From Cololabis saira (lineage: Eukaryota; Chordata; Actinopteri; Beloniformes; Belonidae), in contig NC_084607.1 in assembly GCF_033807715.1 (NCBI RefSeq), forward strand, positions 18,664,441 to 18,728,440: DNA of 64,000 nucleotides. The letters run 5' to 3'. Made by a program: the position numbers and the translations under genes. Within the stretch, counting starts at the first letter, position 1, and each line of letters opens with the position of its first letter. The notes under the pieces were generated by a model, which searched no databases, was not told the origin of the DNA, and was given only the letters and a program-made list of their open reading frames with translations. Positions 54,030 through 64,000 of this stretch are shown here, one piece after another.

Positions 54030-54215
54030 CGCTGCTCTCTTTCAGCAGAGCCTTTTGTCTCCCTCCAACCGGCCCAATTAGCAGCTCTGCTGAGGTGAAG
54101 TGTATTATGCAAATACAAACAGTTACTGTACCAGCATGAGCAGCCCCCACGGGGAGCCTACAGCAAGGCTATGTTAAATGAATATTAGATTGTTGTGGCT
54201 ACAACAAGTTACCTA
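54030..54215. promoter_or_regulatory. Candidate enhancer-like block with octamer
   Basis: Complex sequence holding an exact POU octamer, ATGCAAAT (54,107-54,114), with a homeodomain-type CAATTAG at 54,075-54,081. A neighbouring CCTGTGATAATTGTGCA near 54,013 is also factor-like. Close POU and homeodomain sites are common in neural enhancers. No coding frame is present. Conservation is untested. Confidence 0.25.
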
Positions 54216-55389
54216 TTGTTGTGCTGGCCTCTCTGCTGCTCTGGAAAAGCCATTCAAACAAGATAATCTGTCTGCGTCTCGTCAATGCGGCGCACTGTTC
54301 GGCTGTGCTTGGACGAAACCCTGAGACATAGGGGCCGTTTGATTGGGAATATGAAGCAACCAGTGTGAACGAATAAAGAAAGGCTTCTTATAGTCTTCAG
54401 GTTCTGTTGGCACAAACTGTCAGATCCAAACGAAGACAACAAAAATGATTGGTTAATGCAAACTTTTACAATCCTCCAGCGATGCTGTAACACAACCTTT
54501 GCTATTTGCCTGTGTCCATTGTTTCCTGCTCAGTTCATCTCGGTCCCTCTGTGCTCCCGTTGGGAACAATTGCCTTTTTCTCTGAAGCCAGTGGATTCCC
54601 TGGATTTAAGGTGTGACTGTTGGGTCAGAGCTGTGAAAGAGCAGATTGTCCTTCCTCACACCCCAAGGTGCGCCTGGCGAGGCTTTTTTTTTTTTTAAGT
54701 CAGAAAGCATGTCATAATCTTGCCTTATTTGATTTTGTTTTATCATACCACTGGTTTTGCAAATAATTACGTCTATAAATATATGATTTATTATAGTTTT
54801 AATGAATTCATGTGGTATTTTCATTTCTTGATTGTGCAGTTCTCCTCATTAACTTAATTTTGAAATGTTTTAAAGTGATTTGACATCAAATTTAGAAAGG
54901 TTGAAATGTGACGTAGTGCATAACAGTCATATCACTTTCTCTCCGGTCATGTCAGGCAGCAGTTTGTAAACTGCACTTTCCACAATCCTGTCAGCTAATG
55001 ACAGGGTTGAGCTGCTGCTGTCTGGCACGCACTAGCAGAAAAAAAGAACACTGTGGACAAAGCAGCTTTGAATTGGCTCAATTCATCAACAAGGACATAT
55101 ATATTTATATATAAATATAAATGCTACTTGCATGCAGCTTTCTTACAATTAAATTCCATGTATTTGCATTATGAAAGAAAGGTGTGGTTCTAAAACACAC
55201 CTGCAGCCCAGGCCAGCATTTACTTACTTTATTGGGACAAATTATTTTCATAATCAGTTTTGCGTTTGCGATTGCTCAAAACCTTCCCATGCCCATCTGA
55301 TTTGATATTTGTGTCATATAATTGATATATAAGCATATAAAAGCATAGCATTTTTTAAGCATATAAAAAAACAACCGAAGCTATTATTT
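54216..55389. other. Non-coding stretch, nothing recognised
   Basis: Short frames and a T-run near 54,686. No gene or repeat family is supported. Confidence 0.5.
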
Positions 55390-56050
55390 TTGACTACCAC
55401 TACTACTGTCATTTAGCAGACGCTTTTATCCAAAGCAACTTACATCTAAGAGAACAACACAAGCAAGAAATCACATAGGAGGGTCCAGCATGGATACGTG
55501 CTGGTCAGACTGCTGTTAGTCCAGTTGGACACAGGTACGTCCATGCTAGTGCTAGGGTTTTTTCCAACACAACAGTCCGTTTATTCAGCACAACTAGGTC
55601 TTGAAATTCACCATTATACGATCATCTTGTCATAAGTGCATGCAACTTTAGAAGTGAATTAAATGCAGAAATGCTCTTTGAAGAGCTGAGTCTTTAGCTT
55701 GCTTAAAAATCGGTACGGACCCTGCAGATCAGACAGACTTTGGTAGGTCATCCACCATTGGGGAAGAATGGAAGAGAAGAGTCTGGCTGCTGATTTCACG
55801 CGACGTTGTGGTAGAAGCACCAGGCGTCTTTCACTGGCTGAGCAGAGCTGTCAATAGGGAGTGGAGCTCTGGATTAAGGAGTGAAGGTAGGCAGGAGCTG
55901 TAATTCTTTGGTAAACCAAAAGGCAGTTTACAGGTCAAGCACTATGAGGACTGGGGATAGACCGGCAGATCTGGCAGCCCGTCACTCAGTGACCGACAGA
56001 AGAGCAGTTTCAGCTGAGTGGCCCTGCCTAAAGCCGGACTGATGTGGGTC
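55390..56050 (+). repeat. Teleost GTCATTTAGCAGACGC interspersed repeat
   Basis: It begins with GTCATTTAGCAGACGCTTTT at 55,408 and continues with blocks I know from an abundant fish repeat: GAAGAGCTGAGTCTTTAGCT, AAGAGAAGAGTCTGGCTGCT, ACCAGGCGTCTTTCACTGGC, GGCAGGAGCTG and CAGCTGAGTGGCCCTGCCTA. The order is intact, although some middle parts look shortened. It has no open reading frame of note. The class (DNA element or composite) is unknown to me. Confidence 0.65.
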
Positions 56051-57270
56051 AAACAGGCACCAAAAGTAATGATAAAAAACAAATATATGTCCAACCAAGA
56101 CGTCTGTTTGTGGTTTTTCTTTATGTAATATCAATACAACAGAGTAGCAATCTGTTAGTGTTTGTATCTACTAAATTCAAACCTTAGTTCTCATGGTAGA
56201 GTTGTGTAAAATGTCAAAGGAGCAGCAATGTTTTTTTTTTAACTCCGGGCCATGAGGGAACATTCTTGTGTAACATATCTAACAGTCACTTCAAAGAGCT
56301 TTAAACAATCAACAGATTTTCGACTAGTTAATCCAACATAATAACCTTAACTCATTATCTTTTTTTTTCAAGATACCAGGCAACAGAATTACACTTAAAA
56401 ACATTTTGTCTGCATTTCATCCTCTAAACGGTTCTTTGGAGTCAGCGCATGCCATATTACAGAAGGCACACAAACTTTTGATGTTTCAGAATGGCATTCT
56501 GCCGCTGACGCTGACTCACTAAACAACAAGCTTGCGTGACAGCTGAGGCAGGTTAATTCCCCCTCCGGGCAAACGCAGTGAAATATGACCAAATTATTGT
56601 TGCTGTTAGCAAAAGGGCAGATAGTTCTGTTTAAACTGTTTAAAGGCTTTCATTTTCAAGTGTTTCAATCTTTAAAAAAAATGATTATGTCTTCTTTTTA
56701 TAAAAAATATATATACTGATATACTGTGCGTGTGCTGTACTGTGCGTGTGCTCCTCAGTGGACACGTCTTTTCAACGGATAATGACAATAATTCATACAA
56801 TCTGCTTCGAGCTGCATCATTTAAGTTGCAATTAATTCAATGTGAAATAAGTATTTATACTTCTACTCATATTTCATAAACTATATTTGTGCCAGATGAA
56901 ACTGCAACTAGCATGATGATTTTGTCTTTCATGCAAGAACACATTGCAACAGATTTGAAAACAGATTTTTTTCTAAATAATACTGAAGGGTACAAGTGAT
57001 TATTGTTGTACATTTGTAAAAAATAATAACAGAACATTGTTGGACAAATATCTCTCACTGGTTAAATACCCACCTGTGTTATACAATATGTGTGATGTTG
57101 CAATGTATCATTAATGAATGATCACTATATCACATCGATAATATGCACACACGTGCTATTATCATTTCGTACAATTTAGACAATTTTTGTACTGTTATAA
57201 ACAGTTTGTATAAACACTCTCCACCTCCCAGCTCTTTTACAGTAAACATTTCCCAGTGTACAGTGTGTGT
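56051..57270. other. Non-coding stretch, nothing recognised
   Basis: AT-rich, with a short tandem of ACTGTGCGTGTGCT near 56,722-56,753. No gene is supported. Confidence 0.5.
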
Positions 57271-57418
<148 letters not shown>

Positions 57419-57643
57419 ATGCGTTCTGTTCTACTGTAGTCTACACAGATATCAGTGCTGTTCCTCAGATGGTTTTAAAATTAAAAGGGAAAAAAACAAC
57501 ACATTTCCAAAGAAATACTGTCTGAACCCCATAGTACAGTATTTTTACAAGCTAATAATATTGCACTAAATGTAACTTGAATTTTCAAATGAACACCAGA
57601 AAGCCATTTCCAGACATTTTTGTCATATACTGCATGTGGTACG

Positions 57644-57831
57644 TTTACATTACTTTTGCATCCATTATACTCTGTGATGAAGGAAACCCAGGACTGCCCC
57701 TTAACCAAGTCAGACGGTACATAAGTAGAGGTTCAATAACAAAAAGTAAATACAAATGACAGCACACCTTCCATAAAAATAAGGAAATGCTCATTTTTCT
57801 CATTAGTAAAATATTTGCAGGCTATTAAATG
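57644..57831 (+). repeat. Diverged direct repeat, copy 1
   Basis: TTTACATTACTTTTGCATCC and CACCTTCCATAAAAATAAGG followed by a CTCATTAG block correspond in order to 60,938-61,080 in the same orientation. There is no coding capacity. Confidence 0.55.
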
Positions 57832-58119
57832 TCTTTGGTTGGTTGAATTCTGACAAGTTTAAAGTATAAAGAAACTATTCATCTTTGAAACAGTTTAAAT
57901 TAAATAAAAACACATTGAAAAAGCATGTCATGTCCACTTCAAAGATAACTACAGGGCTATAATGTATCTGCAGCTGCTACTTTGCAATGTTTTTCACACA
58001 AAGACCAATAGAGTGCATCCATATGCAGAGACTATGTGGGTTTGAGCAAAAAAAAGAAAGAAAAAGAAACCACAAAGCAAGGAATTTTCTGCACTGTGTT
58101 TGTTCAAAGCGAGTGTAAA
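57832..58119. other. Non-coding stretch, nothing recognised
   Basis: AT-rich with A-rich runs near 58,050. No gene is supported. Confidence 0.5.
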
Positions 58120-58345
58120 GTTTCTGTTTTTGGATCGCTGAAGATGGGGGATGGGGTGCTTGAAGCGAAGGCTGGTGGTCTGGCTAGACTGAAGTGAAGA
58201 AAGTATAAAGGATCTGTGGGTAAGTTAAGTGGTTTCTGGTGGTGGTTTGTCAAGGTTGGACGGTGTGTTGTAAGGGAGTAAAGCATGTGTGTGTTTTGAT
58301 GTGGTTGATGAGGGTTGAATGGAGCGCTTGTTAGGATGAGATACT
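58120..58345. other. Strand-asymmetric G/T-rich, C-poor tract
   Basis: In 58,201-58,320 the plus strand has 5 C and 46 G in 120 bases. The minus strand is therefore nearly G-free, which leaves a 121-codon frame open (58,104-58,469) with P/H/T-rich composition. No domain is recognised, so this frame is treated as a by-product of composition. It may be a decayed satellite or part of an unknown repeat. Confidence 0.5.
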
Positions 58346-60718
58346 GCAATACACCCACTGCTGGTGGCCCCTCATGCCTTTTTATATTGCAGATGACAGT
58401 ATCTCCTTTAACAGGAGGTAGATGTTTATAACAGGTCGCAATTAAATAACAAAGACAGACCAAGCCCATTTATAACCAAAGGTAACTTCCTGAGTCACAC
58501 ACTTTCACCCACATGAAGACAAACTCAGAGGACTCCAAACAAAAGCTGTTATTTCACGGCTAATTTCCACTCACCTGTCTCTAATGTCCTCTGACATTTA
58601 TAGCACAACAATGGACTGTAAACCTCTCAGTAAGTCTTTATGATGGTGAAGGCTTTGTGTTTTTATTAGGGGCCAATGTTGAAATGACTAATCATTCCTC
58701 TGCTCTGACCTGCTGTGTGCATCACAAAGTCCAGAGTCTGTTTCCAGCACGCAGAAGATGACGTGCTGTAGGGGCTCGGTTCACCTGCTGAACTCTGGGC
58801 GGGCAGGTGAAGTCTGATTCACCTGCCTAACTGGTCATCCAGGCCACTAGCAAGACCGAAAAATACCATTTAAAACACACTAAAGTATGTGTTTGTTGAG
58901 AAAGACATGCCGGTATTCTACTTCTTCAGTGTTGCTTCCTGTAAACACTGTTATGTTACAAGGTTTATAGTTTGATCATATCACATGCTAGTGTCAACAG
59001 TGGTTAACTGACTCATCTACTATTTATTCTCAGAAACTACTGTTGGGTAATGTCTCAGTTGAATGAAACGATGAGTGAAATAAAACACAGCCAATTACAG
59101 TAAATCAGTGACAAAATTAGCTGAAATATTGACACAAACCCCTAGATGCGATCATTTCGGAAAAAAAGAATGTCAAAATCACCTTGATAATATGGGGCAT
59201 GTGTCCAACATGGATATTATGAGGGCAAAAGTGTACTCATTGTGAGATATTTGACCCCATATGTGTAAGTTTGCCCGTATGCATGCGCATGAAAAGGTTT
59301 TTACGTGAGAGTATGCATGAACATTAGGTATGATGTGCAGGGGGCGTGGAGAGTTATTCCTTTGTTGTGTGCAGTAGCGTTGCCCTGAGGGTAAGCAACT
59401 CTGTGCTCTGGAACTTAAAAAAAAAATCGGCTCTGTTTTTTTGGATTGCTGTCTTGGCTTTGTATGAGAGCTTTCTGGCACGCAGTCAAAATCCTGCCCC
59501 TAGAGAGGGAAGATTAATGACAGCTAGTCACGGAAAGGCTGTACAGCTTCAGAGAGCAAAGGAGATGAGGAGAGTGGGAGAGGAAAGAGGGAAGGAGTCA
59601 AACAAAAGTAAAGAGCAGCAGTGTTGGAGTTGTAGGTGCGAGTAAAAGGTGTGTGACTCTGTGAGTGTTTGTGTCTGGGTGTGCATCAAACAAGAGTGCA
59701 ATTCAAGAAGGGATTAAGCAGATTAGTATAATCCACATAAATCTCCATAATAGTTGTAAAAACATAGTGAATGTAGAGACTGGACAAAAGCCCATCTACT
59801 CTAATCCAGCTCATGTCAGCTCTGACTCCTGACTGCTGAAACCTCACCCTTATACATCCTTGCCAAATCGTGTGGATGGGGTGGGGGTGGAGGAAGGGGG
59901 TAACAAATTTCACAAGTTTTGTTTAGTTAATGTCTAGACATTGCATCTGTTCCCTGCCCTGTAATGCCACTTGAACACAGTGTGGTATGTCCACATTAGC
60001 ACATTGTTTGGTCATAAAAAAATAATTAAACCATATTTGCTCTCCTGCTGTGCACAATGTTCTTAAACAATTCATGGTGCCTAGGCACAAGCCTAATCTG
60101 GACACTCATGAGGTTAGATCCCTCAAGCGGCACTGCATTAAAAGCCAACAGTAATGAAAAGCTCATACAATATTTGTCCAACTATCATGAGATGGTGCGT
60201 AGGGACAATCCAAATGTTTCAATTCAATTTTATTTATTGAAACATCTATTACGACAGAAGTTGTCGCGCTTTCCAGAGACCCAGAAGATGATCACCGAGC
60301 TATTATTACATAAACATAACATAAACAATGTAGGATAAATACGCCCAAAAAAATCATTAGGGCCAAAAACCAGTCCGAAACAAAAGACTGAATCAAAAAA
60401 CAGATTGAGCAGGAAAATATCACATGGGGAAACATGGAGATTATCCCCAGTTGCAAGACAAACCAGAATAGCAGGAAAACAATAGACCTGTTTCCATTAG
60501 CTTGGTCTAGGCTCTTATGGCATCTAAATCATCTACATTTCTAAATTACCAGGAACTGCTAGGGAATCAACATTTCGAGAACTTCTCCAGGGTCCAAATG
60601 CCTCGCTACCATGGGTAAGGTCGTCAGAGTGCAATGTTCTCGTTCATCACCACTGTTGTTTTATGTAAACAACAAACAGAAGAGCAGCAGTCATTTCTAA
60701 CAAGGACTAAAGTGCTGT
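58346..60718. other. Non-coding stretch, nothing confirmed
   Basis: The text TTCAATTCAATTTTATTTATTG near 60,219 resembles the start of a common fish repeat, but the following bases do not clearly match. No gene is supported. Confidence 0.5.
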
Positions 60719-60869
60719 GTGACCCCCTGGAAACAGGGATGACCTCATTGGTCCTAACGGGTCTCAATTACAGTGGTGGAGCTGGCAGCACCTACAGTAC
60801 TTACTTAGGAAACAGCCAATCCATACCACCTGGTGGTGGTGCCAAACCACTTACTGTATGCTGTTTGCC
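60719..60869 (+). repeat. Inverted repeat, left arm
   Basis: Pairs with 61,147-61,289 on the opposite strand. Shared blocks include TTACAGTGGTGG versus TTACAGTGATGG and CCAATCCATACCACC versus CCAGTCCATACCACC. I judge similarity at about 70 percent by eye. Confidence 0.65.
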
Positions 60870-60937
60870 AACTGACAAGACATAGAAAAAATGAAAGGAA
60901 AAAAAGAGTAAAAACAAACTAAAGTGACAAGATTTAT

Positions 60938-61080
60938 GTTGACATTACTTTTGTACCCATTGTACTGTTTTCAGTTATCTTCAAACAATAAAGAAAGAAA
61001 TCTAAACAAACACTTTCCATAAAGATGAGATGGTGCTGTTTTTCACGTTTCTCTTATTAGCCGAATGTTGCAGACTAATA
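60938..61080 (+). repeat. Diverged direct repeat, copy 2
   Basis: TTGACATTACTTTTGTACCC and CACTTTCCATAAAGATGAG followed by CTCTTATTAG correspond to copy 1 at 57,644-57,831. It lies in the spacer of the inverted repeat. Confidence 0.55.
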
Positions 61081-61146
61081 TCACAGTATACACCCTATAT
61101 ACAACCGAAAAAGGTTTTTTTCTTAACCCTTACTGTCTTCCTCTTC

Positions 61147-61289
61147 TGTAAACAGTATAGGTGGTGCAGTATTTCTACAAGGTGGTATGGACTGGCAGTT
61201 TGCTAAATCAGTGGGTCCTGCTAGCCCCATCACTGTAAATGCAGACGTGATAGGACTAATGACATCAGGCCTTTGTTCTAGGAGCTCAC
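61147..61289 (-). repeat. Inverted repeat, right arm
   Basis: The opposite-strand counterpart of 60,719-60,869, about 277 bases from it. Short frames in the two arms give related peptides (each with a QSIPP core), but the frames are too short and broken to call a gene. Confidence 0.65.
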
Positions 61290-63284
61290 ACAGAAGAACT
61301 GTAGCAACATTCAATCGTGGTTATTTCTGAAACACCTTCGTTATAGGAAAGACCTCCAATCTAACTTAGTAATGTGAGCCAAACAAGTAAGCCGCTTCCT
61401 TATAAAGAGTTCCACCCCAATTTACAATTTCACTGGCTTGCTCTAGCTGTGTAACTGCATTTTGACTGCCCAATTCTTATGGAAGCAATGATACCACTAA
61501 TGGAACTGAAACCCAGTATCCAAATCTGTCTTCTGCTAACAGGATACAATAGTCTTCCAGTTTTTATTAAAAATGATCAATGGTGACGTAAACCAGGTAA
61601 ACAAGTAACGTTTGCTGTATGTGCTGCACTCTGAAGCAACAGAGCTGACATAGCCCCTTTTTATGAACATGTTTACCAATGGTTTCACACGAACTAGGCC
61701 ACTCTCATGCCTGCCTTACAGGCCTGACTCAGGTGGTCCAAATGTTAGAGCCACAAAAAAAAAATCCTTTATGAAACTGGTTCACATCCTCATGTAGGAT
61801 ACATCTCTTCTTATTGTAGCAGCTGGCAAGATTATTCCCTTGATATAAATACTAATCCATGGACGTAGCCGCCGTTCTCTGAGTATGCATGTAGCTTTTA
61901 TTAATGTGGAAAGGTCACAAGTGTTTTATCTTGTAAAAAGAAAGTGTTTTTAATGAGAATGTACATGCTGGGAAATGAGAAAACATGGAGCAATGCCACC
62001 CTGGCTGATCCTTCTCCCATGTCTCCCAGGCCCAACTCAAAACCCTGAACCAAAGTTCTCAGCTGTGGGGCAGTGACGGGTCATGGTGAACTCACTCTCC
62101 TCATTCCCTTTTCATTCCCTGACCACAAAGCTAATGACCTCACTCTTTTTGGAGTCCCCAACAAACTCAGCCTGTGTATCAGATGAAAAGTAGTTGTGAG
62201 CAAACTTTTCTGTACGAGACAAAGGTTCCTCAAACTCAGAGAAAACTCATACATTTTCCAATCTCAGGCAACTGTAACCACAAGAAGGAAAGATAATTTC
62301 TCCAAATGATTTGTTGAAAGGGTTTTTTTGTTTGTTGGTTGGTTTTTCAGGATTTTAAATATTAAAGCTTGCTTTAGTGTTTGCAGAATTTGGGTATGCT
62401 GTTAGACGGAACTCAGAAACCAAGAAATCAATGACACATGACTCACTGAATTCCACTTCTGCACCTGGAGGAAATAAATTTAGCCAAGCAAAACAGTCAA
62501 CCCCAATGGCACCTTTCAGCACCATTTTATCTGACAGCCTACACACCATCCCCAGCTGTAAAACCTATGAATTAGGCCTCGGAGAGCTCAGGTTATCCTC
62601 AGAGGACAAAAGTGTTCTTGTCTGCGACAACCCCCAGAAATGTATCCAATAGTCCTTTAAGCCCAGTCCTGTATATACTCCACAGCTCAGTGTCGTAGTG
62701 TTTTAACCCAAACACCTGCCACCCATTCTGCTGACATTACCAGGGAGGGAGCAGAGTAGGCGTTTGGGAAAAAAGGCAAAAAGGGAGGGGTGCTGTTGTT
62801 GGCATGCTTCTACAGTTCTGTAGGTTGGAGAATGTGTAGAGGTGGAGAGGGGGATTAAAGGGGGTAAATATAACTCTTTCAGTGCATTACTTTGAATTTG
62901 AACTGAACACCAAACTTATACATGTTAAGTTTGGATGAGATCATTTAGGGGGCGATGATGCTATGAAATAAATCCAGAGGTACCAGGAAAGTATAGAAAA
63001 ATGATCAACAACAATGGAGACCACAAGAATGCGAATTGGGAATTCATTATAATGTCAGGCAGAGTATAATTCTAGTGGAGCAGCGGAGATTTATGATGCT
63101 ATCAATTATTTCTTATCTTTTTGATGATTTCATCATTTACGATGTACGCAACAGCATCCCAAAGAAATACATATCTCTTACAGTATGTGTTAAAATGTGA
63201 CATGAAATCTAGTTTACCAGAAATTGTACCCACTCCCATAAGATGGAAAGGACACAACATGCATATTTAATAGAATAATTCGGC
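61290..63284. other. Non-coding stretch, nothing recognised
   Basis: Short frames only. No known repeat, RNA gene or domain is recognised. Confidence 0.5.
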
Positions 63285-63715
63285 TGGTCAACCACTGTCT
63301 TTCATTGTTGCTGGTACTCTCTTGTCACACATCACTCCTGACACTTTTCTCCACCCATTCCAACCTGCTAGCACATATTTCTTGATCTCTTTTCCACACT
63401 TTCTGTTGCTCTGGACTGTTGACCATAAGCACTTAAAATTCTATACCTTCTTTATTGCTGCTCCCTGTAACCTCACTGTTCCTCTCATGTCCCTCTCATT
63501 CACACATATACATATCCTATCTATCTTGCTGCAGCTAACCTTCATCCCTCTTCTTTCCAGTGCATACCTTCACCTCTCTAGATGTTCCTCCACCTGCTCC
63601 CTGCTCTCACTACAGATCATAATGTCATCTGCAAACATCATAGTCCATGGAGAATCTTGTCTGACTTAATTTGTCAGTCTGTTCATCACCATAGCGAAGA
63701 AGAAAGTGCCCATGT
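63285..63715 (-). pseudogene. RTE-type LINE reverse-transcriptase fragment
   Basis: On the minus strand the translation contains FFFAMVMNRLTN, then a stop, then [29 protein letters not shown]-type text (here RRGMKVSCSK), CVNERDMRGTVRLQGAAIKK and WNGWRKVSGVMCDKRVPAT. FADD (63,635-63,624) is the catalytic core of LINE reverse transcriptases, and the surrounding text is that of a widespread fish RTE-like LINE. Several stops interrupt the frame, so it is inactive. Neither the endonuclease domain nor the 3' end is visible: the piece covers the palm and thumb region only. Confidence 0.85.
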
Positions 63716-63894
63716 ATCATTATGATTATGATTATTTATTTTGTCACGATACACTAGTAACTTTACCAAACCTCATCAATAAAGCAATGACAATCATAGT
63801 TACTCAAATGTGTGCATTATATCCCATCCCAACTTGATTACTCATAAAAAAAATTTAATCTTTCTTATCAGTCAGCAATATTACATCAATTTAG

Positions 63895-64000
63895 GATATG
63901 TGCTGCAGGTTTCTAAAGTCACAGTAATTAAACCTTTACTAAAAAAACCTCTCTTGACCCAGACATTTAAGTTAATTATACCAATACCCAAACTCCCATA
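63895..64000 (+). pseudogene. L2/CR1-type LINE reverse-transcriptase start, cut by window end
   Basis: From 63,909 a plus-strand frame reads VSKVTVIKPLLKKPLLTQTF and goes on to IPIPKLP at the window edge. The typical L2/CR1/Rex1 entry into the reverse-transcriptase domain is VKPLLKKP-LDP---NYRPISNLP. NYRPIS is degraded here to IIPIPK. The frame is open to the end, so the rest lies beyond the window. It faces away from the RTE piece on the other strand. Confidence 0.65.

Noticed and set aside
58104..58469. A 121-codon proline/histidine-rich protein
   Set aside because: The frame is explained by the G-poor minus strand of a skewed tract. No start context or domain supports it.

Overview
This window reads as nuclear DNA from a ray-finned fish. 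The evidence is its repeats: hAT-type elements with TAGGGCTG termini, a piggyBac-type element in TTAA, Tc1-type debris, a tRNA-derived SINE with a fish-style 3' end, L2-like and RTE-like LINE pieces, the teleost repeat containing GTCATTTAGCAGACGC, and many CA/GT microsatellites. No prokaryotic gene organisation is visible: there are no long intact reading frames, no operon-like spacing and no RNA operons. I cannot name the species.

The window is very gene-poor. No complete protein-coding gene can be supported. It is probably a gene desert or lies within large introns. The best evidence for a host gene is a minus-strand promoter near 41.4 kb: a ZNF143-type site next to a short CpG-rich block, followed by possible 5' exons ending at a strong splice donor at 40,752. 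I cannot name that gene. Several isolated exon-like or conserved-looking blocks (15.3, 18.3, 29.3, 46.0 and 54.1 kb) are weak candidates.

Layout. 1-21.8 kb: mostly non-coding, with a piggyBac-type element (2.4-3.0 kb) and GT/CA repeats. 21.8-25 kb: the 3' end of an RTE-type LINE, an 860-bp hAT-type element with a perfect 8-bp target duplication, and a CpG-rich transposon remnant. 25-33 kb: non-coding, with a 190-bp pure CA tract. 33-35.8 kb: a 627-bp hAT-type element with a perfect target duplication, a SINE and other debris. 36-47.5 kb: non-coding, with a collapsed Tc1-type inverted repeat, the candidate promoter and a Tc1 transposase fragment. 47.55-51.56 kb: a nested mobile-element complex. 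51.6-64 kb: non-coding, with CA and GTGC microsatellites, a teleost repeat, locally duplicated non-coding blocks, and two LINE reverse-transcriptase pieces at the end.

The most interesting locus is 47,656-51,463. A 3.8-kb element with long inverted arms, hAT-like tips and a likely 8-bp target duplication carries a broken minus-strand gene whose motif order matches FEN1/XPG-type 5' nucleases, followed by a cysteine-rich C-terminus. An L2-like LINE end has inserted into its left arm, and the element itself sits inside an older repeat. The nuclease copy is dead: it has three inferred frameshifts and one in-frame stop. Apart from this, I see no sign of an undescribed multi-gene system.
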